In this document: piece by piece, positions 45,895 to 57,434 of the stretch
Position numbering within the stretch: position 1 is the stretch's first letter
Layout of the letters: each line of letters starts with the position of its first letter
The notes under the pieces: model-generated
Databases searched by the model: none
Told to the model about the DNA's origin: nothing
Seen by the model: the letters and a program-made list of their open reading frames with translations, nothing else
Origin: Eonycteris spelaea
Lineage: Eukaryota; Chordata; Mammalia; Chiroptera; Pteropodidae
Assembly: GCA_003508835.1 (NCBI GenBank)
Contig: PUFA01000003.1
Location: 24,495,001 to 24,559,000 of the forward strand
Reading direction: 5' to 3'
Length of the DNA stretch: 64,000 bases
Position numbers and translations under genes: made by a program

Positions 45895-47100
45895 TACAAA
45901 TAAAAAAGTGAAAAGTGTGCCCCTCTCCCCGCCCCCACCACAGGAGTCAGCCTGAAGAAGAGTTTTCTACAAAGGAGCAAAGGCAAGCACACAATTTGAC
46001 TTCTGTTTCTGCTTTTCCTTTCGTCCTCTCACACCCCTACTCTCTGCCTCTTCTAAGCTCAGAGAGCTTATGAAAAACAACAACAACAACAAAAACGCCA
46101 CAGGCTCAGATCTTCCTAGCCTCAACAGAGAATATCTGTTCAAACGAAGTAATTATGAAGACAAGCTTTGTATCCAGTTTACTTATTAACTCTTTATCTC
46201 AGAAACTTAGTATGAAAAGGTACCCAGGAAAATCATCAACTATTCATCTTTTTCCTTTGGGCAGAATTACAAAAAAGTTACTTTTGGTTACTGGATACCA
46301 AGCAGAATAAGTAGTAAACAAAAATGTTCTATGATCCCCCTTAGGCTTTTAAAAAATCTTGCCTGTACTAACGTATATTCATATTATGAGTACTAAATAA
46401 AATGATTTTGAAAAGCAATATTTTGCTGTCAACAAGTGTGATTATATCATGGCATAATAAGGAGAAACCATTGTATTTCACTAAAATTCACATGAAAGGT
46501 AATTCTACGCCCTTCTTCATGAGTTTCACTCATTTTGTGGCCTTTGATTTTAGTATTCTGATATTCTTCTATCATTGGAATATTAATATTCAGGGTTACT
46601 TATTTCCCTTAGAGAGATCCTCAGTGAAAAGTAGAGACTAGTTGATGGGCACCATTTTAGCATCCAAGTCCCTAAAATCTTATATCTGGTCACTGACAAA
46701 TGCAATATCATAAATTACTTTATGTTTCTATCTATATCCAACAATCTCCCTAATGCAACATGGAGACTGGGCTCCAATGAAGGCTATAATTATTATTATT
46801 ACAATAATTTTCAGTAAAAAGAAAGCTTTACACAGGAATAAAAAGAGAAAAAACATATCACTCAGGACAAATAGAGAACACTTTATAGGAAAGATAATGG
46901 TTGAGACAGACCTTAAAGCAAAATGATTAGAATGCAAAGTATATGTTGATTGAGAGTATACTTTTCACATAAAAATGAATTTATAAAATAATTTGTAAAC
47001 TATTAAAAATATTTTAAGGTTAATTCTATATGAAAATAAAAGAATAATTGTGTACTAAAATTCTGAGTAATGTAAAGAAATTAGAAATTATCCTAGACAA
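45895..47100. other. Single-copy AT-rich sequence
   Basis: No gene recognised. A (CAA)n stretch lies at 46076-46095, and TAATTATTATTATTACAATA at 46784. Confidence 0.45.
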
Positions 47101-47104
47101 CTAT

Positions 47105-47160
47105 TTTGTTTTGCTTTATTTTATTTTGTTATTTTATTTATTTTATTTTATTTATTTTCA
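47105..47160 (+). repeat. (TTTTA)n simple repeat
   Basis: Imperfect TTTTA/TTTA units. Confidence 0.85.
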
Positions 47161-47589
47161 GCTGAGTCTTAGTTTTAGACAGTTTAATTCATTATACTTC
47201 TCATTTTATGGCATATAATTGTCGTACAAGGCATTTCTATTATTTTATTTACTTATTTACTTCCTTCTATCTTCCTTCTACATTTACTTCTACAAACTCC
47301 TGCCTAATGCCATTTTTTGTTTACATAGTCTCTTTTAAATCAATGTATATTATTATTTTGTACTTGTATTTTTAATTTATAAAAATGTTATTTTACCCTA
47401 GATCTTATTCTTTCTTATTTTTCTTCTCACTCGAGACTATATTTTCAAGATTTATCTGTGTTACTGTGTGTCTCTCTAGCCCTTGGTATACATCTGTCAT
47501 ATAGTTCCCCCAGCCATTCCCTCTGTGGTGATCACCAGACATCCTCCTTGTCTTGACCTAACAAAAGTCAATGAACATCCTCATATGTG

Positions 47590-47990
47590 GGCCCTTATAT
47601 GAAAGTCATTTGAGATTAAGAGCCAGGAGTAGAATCGATATGTGTTTTCATAATTTGACTAAATACTATTAATTTGTATGGCCAGATCAGTCTACATCCC
47701 ATTAGTACTCTGTAAAGGTCCCTGTATCCCACCAATACTTGGCATTATTCATCTCTCTATTTTTGCCTATTTTATATTTTTGTGTTAGTTACATTTTTCA
47801 GACTACTCATTATTCTGTTTGGGTTTTTTGCTTACTCTTATTGCTTTTCAGCAACTCTGTATAATCTAGATATCTGTTCCTTGTCTGGTTTAGATATCAC
47901 AAATATATTTTCCCAACCTATCATCAGTTTATTAACTTTTCCATAGTGTTAAACAGAAATCTTTAATAGTAACAAAATCATCTTTACTTA
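47590..47990 (-). repeat. L1M LINE 3' portion, antisense
   Basis: ATGGCCAGATCAGTCTACAT, CCCATTAGTACTCTGTAAAG, CACCAATACTTGGCATTATT, TATCTGTTCCTTGTCTGGTT, TTTTCCCAACCTATCATCAG and GTTAAACAGAAATCTTTAAT follow the L1M reverse pattern. It probably belongs with a longer decayed region from about 47440. Confidence 0.65.
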
Positions 47991-48024
47991 TGTTTCTTTT
48001 TTGTTTGTTTTAAATGTTTTTCTT

Positions 48025-48330
48025 ATTCATCCATTCATTCAACAAATTTTATCGAGTGCTTACTATGTGCCAGATACTGTTTTAATATCTGGTAGTACAT
48101 CAAAAAATAAACAAACAAAAAGCACTACCTTTCTGCAACTTGCATTCTAATTGGGGGAGACATATAATCAATAGACATAATAAATAGGTAAATTATATAG
48201 TATGTTTGGAAGTATAGGCCTGTGGAGGAAAATATGGAGCAGGATAATGGAGATCAGGACTGTCCATTTGCAGAACAGAATTTTTAAATGGAGCAGTCTG
48301 GGCAGGTGTTACTGATTTGGAGATATACAT
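48025..48330 (-). repeat. L2 LINE 3' end, antisense
   Basis: ATTCATCCATTCATTCAACA, TGCTTACTATGTGCCAGATA, CTGTTTTAATATCTGGTAGT, TGCAACTTGCATTCTAATTG, GGGGAGACATATAATCAATA and GGAGGAAAATATGGAGCAGG follow the L2 3' terminus reversed. About 300 bases. Confidence 0.75.
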
Positions 48331-48334
48331 TTCC

Positions 48335-50010
48335 CTCTCAATGCTTTAAACTTCGACTTTCTTACCGGCTCGTCTTAGGTCCCTTGGAACAAGGTCCTAA
48401 GACCCAAGAGAACCATCAGGGTGCTTTTTATTTTTATTGTGTAATTTGTTGATTAAAAAGGGGGATACAAAGGAGGAATTCTTATGTCACTGTATTGCTG
48501 ATGTGCACAAGCCAGAACTTAGACTTTTTTGAGGCCTAAATCATGGTCTGTTTTTGTAAATGTTTCATGTGTACTTAGAAAAAAATTATGTTTTCTCAAT
48601 TTCTTAGAGATTTCTCATAGGCCTACTACCTCCAAACATACTGTATAATTTACCTATTTATTATGTCTATCTCCAGAAAAAAATATACATATGTGTGTAT
48701 TCAAAAGTTTATTCACATTTTATTTATTTCCCCATATCTATTTTTCCCTCCTTGACCTTAGTTTCTGAAAGACGTTTGATAGAGCCTCCAACTACAATAT
48801 TTGATTTATTCATTTTCTCTTTTATAAATTAAAAGACCAGCTAAGATTATTGAGTTAAAAAGCTGATATACTTTCATCTTCAAGCACTAGCTCATATCAC
48901 AGAAGACTTTTTATTACATAAGTTTGTAGAAATGAACAAGCTACTATGTTAGCAATGGAAAGCAAAATAAGTTTAAAACATCTTCAAATATTGAATATGT
49001 CTTCAGCTAATGACCTCAGCAGGTTTTGAAACTGCAATTGTATTTGTAGCTATCGAACTATCTGGCCTTAAATTACCCCAGACAGGTTAAAATGGAAGTG
49101 GGATGCAATACATTTTGTGACATGAATCTCTTGTATAAATTAGATGAAATAGAAATCTCAAAATCTGCCACTGCTGATTCAAATTATAACAGGAAAAATT
49201 ACCAAAAGTAAAATAATAATTTAGCAAAAGCCTTTTAATTGGTACATCACTAAATAATACATTTATTGAAGTTATTTTCATGCAATGGGTTTCAAACCTG
49301 GACCACCTGAGTACCGGATTTTCTCATCCTCTTTGGAACTTTCTTGGCTTACCAACCATCTTGCTTTTTCTCTTTTCGGGGCTGCTGTTGATCTTATTTA
49401 GAACGATGCAACCGAAAACAATGTGTAGCTGTTCCTTCTTCCATTCCATTGACCAGAATTATTTTGAGCTCTCATTGTTTTGCAGAACACAAGGCTATCA
49501 ATGAGTTTGTGGCTAAGAGAGGGTCAGGGAGGCTGATGCAAAGGTGACCGAGCCATGGTTCCTGTCCTCACATAGGAACTCAGAACCTGGTGATGGAGCA
49601 GAAAGACAAGTTGCCCAATGGCATACAGATATAAAGAACACAGAAAAAGAGGCAGCCTAATGCTGCCTGTGACCTGAGAATCATAGAAATTACCTCAGCA
49701 GTAGAGGGTTGAGGGGAGCTTTTCAAACTTATCCCAGCGGCTCAGGCAACAGTAGACATTCTACCTGTATCTGGTCATTTGCAGGTAAGATGAACAGTAA
49801 AGAACAGAAGAATGGACGAGTGTGTGGTCTTTCTGGAAAGGAGGGGGCCATGCCTCAGGCCATCTATATTATCTGTACCCAGCAGACTCATAGAAACTTG
49901 AAAACACATAAGCTTATCTGTAAGTGCGTGATGCAAACCAGACATCTGCTCATTTAAATGCTCCCCAGGCAATTCTGACACAGACTTGTTGCAAGTTATG
50001 TGTTTCAGAA
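48335..50010. other. Single-copy sequence with two weak repeat scraps
   Basis: No gene recognised. 49545-49640 may be part of an antisense L2 (GGTTCCTGTCCTCACATAGG). 49950-50012 may be part of a MER5A (AATGCTCCCCAGGCAATTCT). Both are low confidence. Confidence 0.4.
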
Positions 50011-50014
50011 CCAC

Positions 50015-50225
50015 AGGAGCAGGAGGTTTGGTATCTGCCACTTATTCGTGTGGCCTTTGGCAAGTTATCTAACCTTATCTTAGCCTGTTTCCTCATCTAT
50101 GCAATGGAACTAATTATGCCCACCTCAACCATCTTATGAGGATTAAATGGCATAATGTGTATAAAACACTAATCATGGTGCCTCGCACATAGTAAGAGTG
50201 TAGCAAATAATCGCTATTGGCATTA
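50015..50225 (+). repeat. MIR SINE
   Basis: TCTGCCACTTATTCGTGTGG, CCTTTGGCAAGTTATCTAAC, CTCATCTATGCAATGGAACT, TATGAGGATTAAATGGCATA, GGTGCCTCGCACATAGTAAG and AAATAATCGCTATTGGCATT match MIR in order. Confidence 0.85.
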
Positions 50226-50370
50226 TGTCCCTTAGGATATCCCTGCCTGATGCCACAAGTATGAAACTGCATGAGAAGAAACATGGCTTATGGTCTGTGT
50301 CTAGCCTGCCTGACAGTTAGATCTGATGGAAAAGAGATAAAGAATAGTGGGTGAAGCAGCTTGTAGAATG

Positions 50371-50545
50371 AAGCAGTGCAGTAGAACTTTCTGCAGAGAC
50401 GGAAGTGATCTGTATCAGTGTTGTCCAATATGGTAGCCGCTAAGTGCAACCACGGGATTGAGTCCTAATATTTAAATTTATTTAATTAAGATTCAAAATT
50501 AAATAGCTGCCTGTGTTCTAAGAGATACCAAGTTGGACAGTGTAT
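50371..50545 (+). mobile_element. hAT-Charlie-type MITE
   Basis: GCAGTGCAGTAGAACTTTCT, GTTGTCCAATATGGTAGCCG, AAATTTATTTAATTAAGATT and the closing AGTTGGACAGTGTATT show the paired termini (TTGTCCAATA versus TTGGACAG) of a common mammalian hAT MITE. The precise family name is uncertain. Confidence 0.6.
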
Positions 50546-50559
50546 TCTAGAGAGAGTTC

Positions 50560-51725
50560 TGTACATTGATGGACTCCTTTGAGGCGCTGGCTCTAGAGAA
50601 GGTGACTGAATAAAGGGTCATAGCTGAGATTCTTTAGTGAGACCTGCACAGCACAAAGAAAAGATGTAAGTTTACACTTTTTGATTACCAAAGAAAATAA
50701 CCGAGAATACTAAAATTCATTTGGAGGCTTGAATCCAAGGCATGGTTAATCTACCTGTATAAATTAATCCCCTAAACCTGAGAAGAGGGATTGGATGTAG
50801 ATCAAAACCATCTTCCCTCTGGGGGAAGCCTGATATGATCCTCCCAGGTAGAGGTGGCTTCTCCTTCCCCTGGGTTACCACTGTCACTGTTTGGGGCACT
50901 ACAGCTGTACCTATCACATAGCACCAGGGTAAACAATTTCCTCAGCTGCCTTCCTCTAAGATTCTTGAGACAGGACCTATGTCCTATTTGGTTTTGTGTC
51001 CCCAGAGACCCAAATAATATAGGTGATTTATTAATGTTTGTGAAAGGAAACGGAGAAGATAAAGGAAAGGAGTTATAAATGAAAAGGGGAAGGAAAAGGG
51101 AAAGGAAGGAAGGAAGGAAGGTCTCAGAGGGATTGAGTAAGCTTACTCTGGTATTACAGACAGAACCTCCAGGTTTCTAGCTGTGTTCATTCTTCTACAC
51201 CACATTGGAACTTCCTATTAAAGATTCTAAAAGGAAACAGGACACAACCACAATGTTCCTGTTTCAAGTTATGAAACATCATTTGACCACAACTTTTTTT
51301 TTTTTTTACCTTCAGTAGCTCAGAAATTCATCTCTAAGAACAGAGGAAACACATGGTTGGATGATCAGGAAGCTGTGTCTTAAAGGGTCGATGTATCCAA
51401 AGTCCCAAGGGATATGGGAGTTGGGGTCGTCAGCCCATGAACAATTGAAGTGATGTATCATTGAACTCAAAGCTGGATACACAAATGACAATTAAGAGGT
51501 CCAAAGTCTGGAGGACTTAGTGAGGCTGACAAATGAGTCTCATGGTGGTAAAAGACTGAGTTGGGGGACAGAGAAGTACAATCACAGGTTTCAGAGCTGG
51601 AACAATTCTAAGTACAGCCAGAAAATATGCTACTGCAACACAAATGTTGTTAAAGTCTTTGAAGTTAATAACTTCAAGGAAAAAAATGAGGTTAGAGAAA
51701 ATTAGAATATACACTGAAGATACGT
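50560..51725. other. Single-copy sequence with a short GGAA run
   Basis: No gene recognised. A GGAA-type purine run at 51083-51121 and a T15 run at about 51293-51307. Confidence 0.45.
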
Positions 51726-51726
51726 A

Positions 51727-51968
51727 TTATGGTGGTTGACATAAATTAAAATCACAAGTCAGAGAGCACAGTCGTGGTTTGGGGAACTGAGTGGCAAGGA
51801 TGACAGAGACGACAAACTTTGGTGTGGAACGCACTCTGCATGGACGCGTAAGTGTACAAACACATGGCAATTTTCTGCAAAATCGTCTCTGTCATCCTTG
51901 CCACTCAGTTCCCCAAACCACGACTGTGCTCTCTGACTTGTGATTTTAATTTATGTCAACCATCATAA
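51727..51968. repeat. Near-perfect 86-base inverted repeat with 70-base spacer
   Basis: Left arm 51727-51812 and right arm 51883-51968 are reverse complements at 85 of 86 positions. The single mismatch is a G at 51732 against T at 51963, which is a wobble pair in RNA. The arms contain TGGTTGACATAAATTAAAAT, CAGTCGTGGTTTGGGGAACT and GGCAAGGATGACAGAGACGA. TA occurs at the matching outer positions 51728-51729 and 51966-51967, as for a TA-targeting (Tc1/mariner-like) MITE of about 236 bases. I recognise no known family. Alternatives are a replication template switch that copied an 86-base segment in reverse. Transcribed RNA would fold to a long duplex. Confidence 0.95.
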
Positions 51969-51969
51969 A

Positions 51970-53515
51970 AACACCAGATTTTTCAAATAAGAGCCTGTTG
52001 ACCTGTCATCCTCGACCTTGGTCTTATAAAGATGTATACGCTATTATAAATACACAGGGTGTGGCTTAAGTAGGCGTTGATTCAGCTCTTCTGAGTGAAA
52101 TCAGTGTTTTCAACCATCTGAGTGGTTGAGCGTAAAGCAGTGGATCATTCAGAGTGTGATTCATCTAACCTAGATAGCTCAACATCTGAATTATGAAGAA
52201 TAGCCTGTCGGGTCACTGCAGTCATCATCCAGAACACAACCTTCTACAGCCCAGTCAGTGCACCATGACCATGGCATATGCCTTAAAAAAAACAAGAGTA
52301 CTGGCACGGGTCAGTGTCTAGGTGAAACCTTTTATCTTCATCCTGTCACATTATTTGTCATTTCCATATGGGAAACTGACAGCTGTCAGTCAAGCAAGAC
52401 TTACCCTGCTGCTGGCAAATCTCAAGGCATACAAAAAAAGAGACTAACGAAAGCCTGTCTTAATTAGGTGATAATTAAACATTCAGCCAGAAACTTCCAA
52501 TCAATCTGACAGAACACACCCGTGCAAAACAAGGTTTTGCAGCAATATTCCAACAGACTGATAAGGTTTTAAAAGGTTTTGCCTGTCTGGGAATAAAAAC
52601 ACTTCCAAGTTCTCATCAAGTACCTTGCAGATTCGAGGTGAGGATTAAGCAGGAATTTACCTAAAGGGAATCGGGAAACTGGGGCATCCCTGGGGAGTTA
52701 CATTCCTCTTCTCTTGCAAGGGAAACTGGGTTACAACCAGCTCTTTGAGCAGACTCAGAGGTGGAAAAGAAGCCAGAAAAGTTTCCTCACTTCAGAGAAT
52801 GGTGCCTGGAGCTCAGAGAGAATAAATCACAATAGAACCCGTGCCCTCACTTTGCTTCCCTAATGGTGAGGAGAGGTACACAGGTTAATTACCTGTGTAC
52901 CTGTGGGCCTCGCCGCCTCCGTGAGCACTTACTGGCAGAGCTACTATTCTCATCTCCACGTAGCATCTCCTGAGCTACTGTCCAGACCCCAGGCAATTTG
53001 GCTCCCACCGAGACTCCAAAGAGAGCACTTCTGTATCTCAGAAAACAAGTCGAGGAATACGTGGTGAATCTATTAAAGAGTTTTAAATAGTATTAAACTC
53101 CTCAAATGGTCCTGTCTAGCAAGCTCATGGCACGCAGAGTTTTAAGTAAGGAAAGAGCATTTATGTGAAGCCTGTATTAGACTAGCTCTCTGCTTAATTG
53201 ATATAATTAAATATTGAATTGACCTAGCGTGCTGAATATTATTTTCTGGTGGGAACTGTGCCACCAAATACCTAGAAGTCTTTTCTTGCTTCCCTGTTGT
53301 AATGGATCAAATTATGTTTTAGGTCCTAAGGCCTCGTTTGACCTAAAACTATTCTGATGCTGAAATCCTTTCCTAGGTACCTCTCCAGTTACCTGTGATC
53401 TGAGCCCTAATCAGACTATCACTTCATGGGGGCAGCCTGGATGGGACTGAATGGTGACGATGTGCCACTTTGGGAAGAAATTCTTAAATTTTATTTCTAG
53501 TGTGTATTTTATAGC
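51970..53515. other. Single-copy sequence
   Basis: No gene or confident repeat. 52850-52930 and 53230-53400 have even composition. Confidence 0.45.
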
Positions 53516-53518
53516 TGC

Positions 53519-53569
53519 ACACACACACACACACACATTCACACGCACACACTTATACACACACACACA
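53519..53569 (+). repeat. (CA)n microsatellite, interrupted
   Basis: CA units broken by TTCACACG and TTATA. Confidence 0.95.
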
Positions 53570-53574
53570 GCAGA

Positions 53575-54455
53575 CGGGGGCATTATCTAGAGTGTTGGTA
53601 TTAATTCTTAGGAATTTTACCACAACTTAGACATTTTCTCTTCTCCAATAAACTCTAAAATTAACAAGAAGCAAATGATAAAGAGGAAAACTAAAATTTC
53701 TGATGAGCTGTGGGTTGAGAACATCAAGATAGGAGACTCATTTGACTAAAAGTTGCCGGCATGATTCAGATGGTGTGGTTTCTATAGAAAGATTTACAAA
53801 GATTTAACAATTTCCACCAATATTGTGAAAGGTTGCTTAATTCCATCTTCCCTCTTAATATTACGTGTTTCAGCTTTTTCTCCTTTGTTTCCTCTGAGAT
53901 AAGGGCCTAATGTCCAAGTGTTTAATTTTCCATTCCCAAACAAAAGCAACCACAACACTTTCAGTCAACTTCAAAAGCTTTTATGCCTTTGTTATGAGTT
54001 GGTGTGTTTTTCTCTGTTCATGCGATTGAAATCACTTTGAGAGAGCTGAGAAAACTTACTCTGAATTTTTTACGAGGTTCAGCATGTCCAGCAAGAAAAC
54101 TTGTCCATGCAGAACAGGAATACGTGCCTTGTGCTTCTGTCTTCTAAGAAAAGAGTTTATTGCCAGCTGAAGTAAAGTCTCTGGTTGCCAGGATATTTTC
54201 ATTCTCCAAGGACAGTGAGAGTTTTCTACTTCTGAATTCTTGTATCCCAAATAAAGTGTTTCTACCCTGAGGACCACTTCTTTTGCGGACTGCCTGCCCG
54301 TCCCTTCCTTACACCTCAATTATTTTGTGGTTCTGAAGTTCAGTGTTCCTGCATTTCAAAGACTTCTCCAAAAAACAACCCATTGGACTGTGTGGAGAGG
54401 TTTGGGATCAAAGTTCACATAGCTTGAGTATTTTCTGGGGAGCCTTCCAAATGTC
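53575..54455. other. Single-copy sequence
   Basis: No gene or repeat recognised. Confidence 0.45.
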
Positions 54456-54459
54456 CTCC

Positions 54460-55015
54460 ACTCCCCGTGCTAAATAATAAATCATCTGTAGGGGAAGTGA
54501 CATACCTAACTGCAGCCCTGATAAATAAGGAGGTGTTTCTGAGGTTTAATGTTTGTATTGGTCATTCACCTCTTGGAGCTCTGATCCATTCTCCATCCTT
54601 TCCCTATTCTGCTCTCTGGAGAGCTAATCTCTGCATGTTACATTTCCCAAGCTCCCTTGCTCATCGGCATTGGCTTCCATTAAGGTTGGGTCATGAGTAA
54701 CACTGCTGGAAACTGGAGGTTTGGAGGAGGGGAGTAGTGCCCCCCACTGTGCCTCAGGTGGTACCTTCAGCAGCTCCCTTCATGGTCCCAGCTCCCACCA
54801 GACATTCTTCATGGTTTCAACTCCTACATGTTGACCATCTGAACCCCCCCCCACACACACACCATCTTCTTCCTTGACCCCAAGACTAGCAGCAGCTTAC
54901 CTGTTTTCAACTCTTCCAACCACTCTATAGCAAATTCCCTTCATTAAATTTCCTCTGTTGAAATACCTGGCTTAGGCTTTCTTTGAATTCTCACTGGATC
55001 CTCACTGATAGTTTT
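54460..55015 (+). mobile_element. ERVL/MaLR-class LTR (copy B)
   Basis: ATTCTCCATCCTTTCCCTAT, CTGCTCTCTGGAGAGCTAAT, CATGGTCCCAGCTCCCACCA, TTCCCTTCATTAAATTTCCT, CTGTTGAAATACCTGGCTTA and the end ATCCTCACTGATA follow the same LTR family as 14150-14690. AT at the 3' boundary and a C9 run at 54846. The 5' boundary is uncertain. Confidence 0.5.
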
Positions 55016-55019
55016 AGTC

Positions 55020-55580
55020 ATTCCAAAATTTTAAAACGTTCGAAGATTGATAATTTAGAAAACAGGTAGAGGTGAAATGCTAATAATAAAATAGAAATCA
55101 GCGCCACACAAACGCATATAGAGCAATATGGACCTGTGAAGCAGGTATGAGCAAATGGCTCCATAAGAGAACCCAGTAATGAGCATGGGCTCACCACCTT
55201 TACTTAGAAGCGAGGAGCCCAAGGCCAGGAATGCCTAGGCACATATGGGGCTGGCAGCGATGCCACTATGAGAAGCCAGGCCTCCTCTTGCTTTAGCTGA
55301 TAGGTCGCTGTCTATGAAAAGTGTGAGCACATAGAAAGCACGATGGAGAATTCAGATAATTTTCCTGATAACAGGGGCATTAAAGCCTTTGCTGTTGTCA
55401 TGGTTCCATTGGTGGCCAAAGGCTACTAATTAGCTTTACAGGCTAGAGCGATCCAAAGCCAGTGTAAAGTGCAACCAGTATATATTCAGAGAACATATTT
55501 CCTGGGAATAAAAATGTTTCTTTTTCTCTCTCTCTGCTAAAATTAATATCATATTTGGAATAGAGGAAGGTACAAAACTC
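55020..55580. other. Single-copy sequence
   Basis: No gene or repeat recognised. Confidence 0.45.
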
Positions 55581-55584
55581 ATTG

Positions 55585-56660
55585 CCTTAATTTTTTCCTA
55601 AGAATTTTTTAGAGCAGCTCTAGGTTCATAGCAGAATTGGGAGGTAGGTAGCGAGAGTTTCCATGTACCGCATGCCCCCACACGTCCACATCTTCTCCCA
55701 TTATCAGCATCCCTCACTAAAAGGTACATTTGTGACCAACTTTATTACCAAGGACGAAACTACATTGACATGTCATAATCACCCACAGTCTGTGGGCTTT
55801 GCCTTAGGGTTTACTCTTGTCATTAGCTATTCTATGGGTTTGGACAAATGCGTAATGGCAGTTATCCATCATTATGGTACCATACAGAGCATTTTCACTG
55901 CCCTAAAAATCCTGTGTTCTGCCTATTCATCCCTAGCTGTCCAACCTTTAATTCTTGGCAACCACTGTTTCCATAGTTTTTTGTCTTTTCAAGAATGTCA
56001 CATGGTAGGAATCATACATTATGTAACCTTTTCATATTGGTTTCTTTTACTTAGTGACATGCATTTAAGTTTCCTCCATGTCTTTTCATAGCTTGATAGC
56101 ATATATATTTTTTAGCACTAAGTAATATTCTATTTTCTGATTATACCACAATTTATGCATTCACCTCCTAAGTGCATCTCAGTTGCTTCAAAGTTTAGGT
56201 AGTTGAGAATAGAGCTGCTATAAACACTGGTGTGAAAATTTTTGTGTGGACCTAAGTTTTCACCTCCTCTGGGTAAATCCTAAGTAACGCAATTGCTGGA
56301 CTGTATGGTGAATGTGTTTAGTTTTGTAAGAAACCACAAACTGTTCCAAAGTGGCTGTACCCTTTTGCATCCCCATCAGCAATATGTGAGAGGTCCTGTT
56401 GCTCTGCATCCTTGCCAACATTTGTTGTTGTTTATCTGATCATTGCATTGATCTCTATGTATGTCTTTATATCAGTACCACACTGTTTTGATTACTCTAG
56501 CTTTGTAATAAGTTTTGAAATCAACGAGTGTGAAAAATCTAACTATTCTCCTTTTTAAGATTGTTTTGGAGTCCCTTGAGATTCCATATGAACTTTAGGA
56601 TGAATTTTTCTATTTCTGCAAGAAACACCATTGGACTCTGTCTTAATTTTAACAATTTTA
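55585..56660 (-). repeat. L1M LINE 3' UTR and ORF2 end, antisense
   Basis: About 1.07 kb, the best-preserved LINE of the window: AGAGCAGCTCTAGGTTCATA, TTATCAGCATCCCTCACTAA, GGTTTGGACAAATGCGTAAT, TTTCACTGCCCTAAAAATCC, GTTTCCTCCATGTCTTTTCA, GAGCTGCTATAAACACTGGT, TGTTCCAAAGTGGCTGTACC and CCACACTGTTTTGATTACTC match the L1M 3' end. A 142-codon frame (55663-56091) runs on the opposite strand to the element and is spurious. Confidence 0.9.
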
Positions 56661-56664
56661 AAAT

Positions 56665-57175
56665 ACTGCTTGAGGTCCAGTTTTAATCCACCACTTTCAG
56701 AAGCCTCCCATAACTTTCCAACCTCCTAAAATTATGATAATGTTTAATTAAGTATTTCATTCTAGCTGTCACACAGGCAAATCAATGACTTAATACAAAA
56801 CTGTCTCTCTGGCTCAGATCATAGTCTGAGGTGGATTGAGTGACTTTACAGAGCTCCGCTTCTCCAAGCAGTGAGTCAAGAATCCAGGGTGCTTCTATTT
56901 CATAGCTATGCCATTAGTAACACACAGTCGCTAAGTTTGCCCCAGCAGAGGAAGAGCAAGATGGAAGAGGCATACTAGTTATTAGCAACCTCCACCTGAA
57001 TGATACACACAAAACTCTGTTCACATTTTATGGAATGGAGCTAGCGCAAGTGGCTTGGCCCAGTAACCAAGGGAGGCTGAGAAATGTGTAGGAGTGTTTC
57101 ATTTGGTAAACACTGTCTCTGACACAAGCACAGACTGTGGTACCTTTAATTGGATACTTTGTATGCTTTTGAAAG
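56665..57175. other. Single-copy sequence, possible L2 scrap
   Basis: 56665-56775 (GAAGCCTCCCATAACTTTCC) may be part of an L2. The rest is unassigned. Confidence 0.35.
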
Positions 57176-57179
57176 ACAT

Positions 57180-57430
57180 CTCTTGTATTATTGGCTTGTC
57201 TTCCTATTTAATTTTGTGTCTGTCATGGCTCCCAGTTCTACTGTAAGTACTTTGAGAATAGAAACAATATGTCACGCATCTTAGTGTCTCCCTTCATATC
57301 CAGCAAAATGTCTCTCCTATAATTGGTTCATTTAACATTCAGTCAATAAATACTTATTGAGTTCCCATAACGTGCAGTTTTAAGCACTGTGATACCTTGG
57401 TGTGAAAACACACTAAATTCTCCATGCTGA
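57180..57430. repeat. L2 3' ends, one sense and one antisense
   Basis: 57180-57335 reads in sense: TACTTTGAGAATAGAAACAA, GTGTCTCCCTTCATATCCAG, AAAATGTCTCTCCTATAATT. From about 57336 it reads antisense: ATTCAGTCAATAAATACTTA, TTGAGTTCCCATAACGTGCA, AGCACTGTGATACCTTGGTG. Two L2 tails appear to meet. Confidence 0.5.
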
Positions 57431-57434
57431 ATTT

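Noticed and set aside
55663..56091. 142-codon plus-strand frame
   Set aside because: It lies antisense to a well-recognised L1M 3' UTR.
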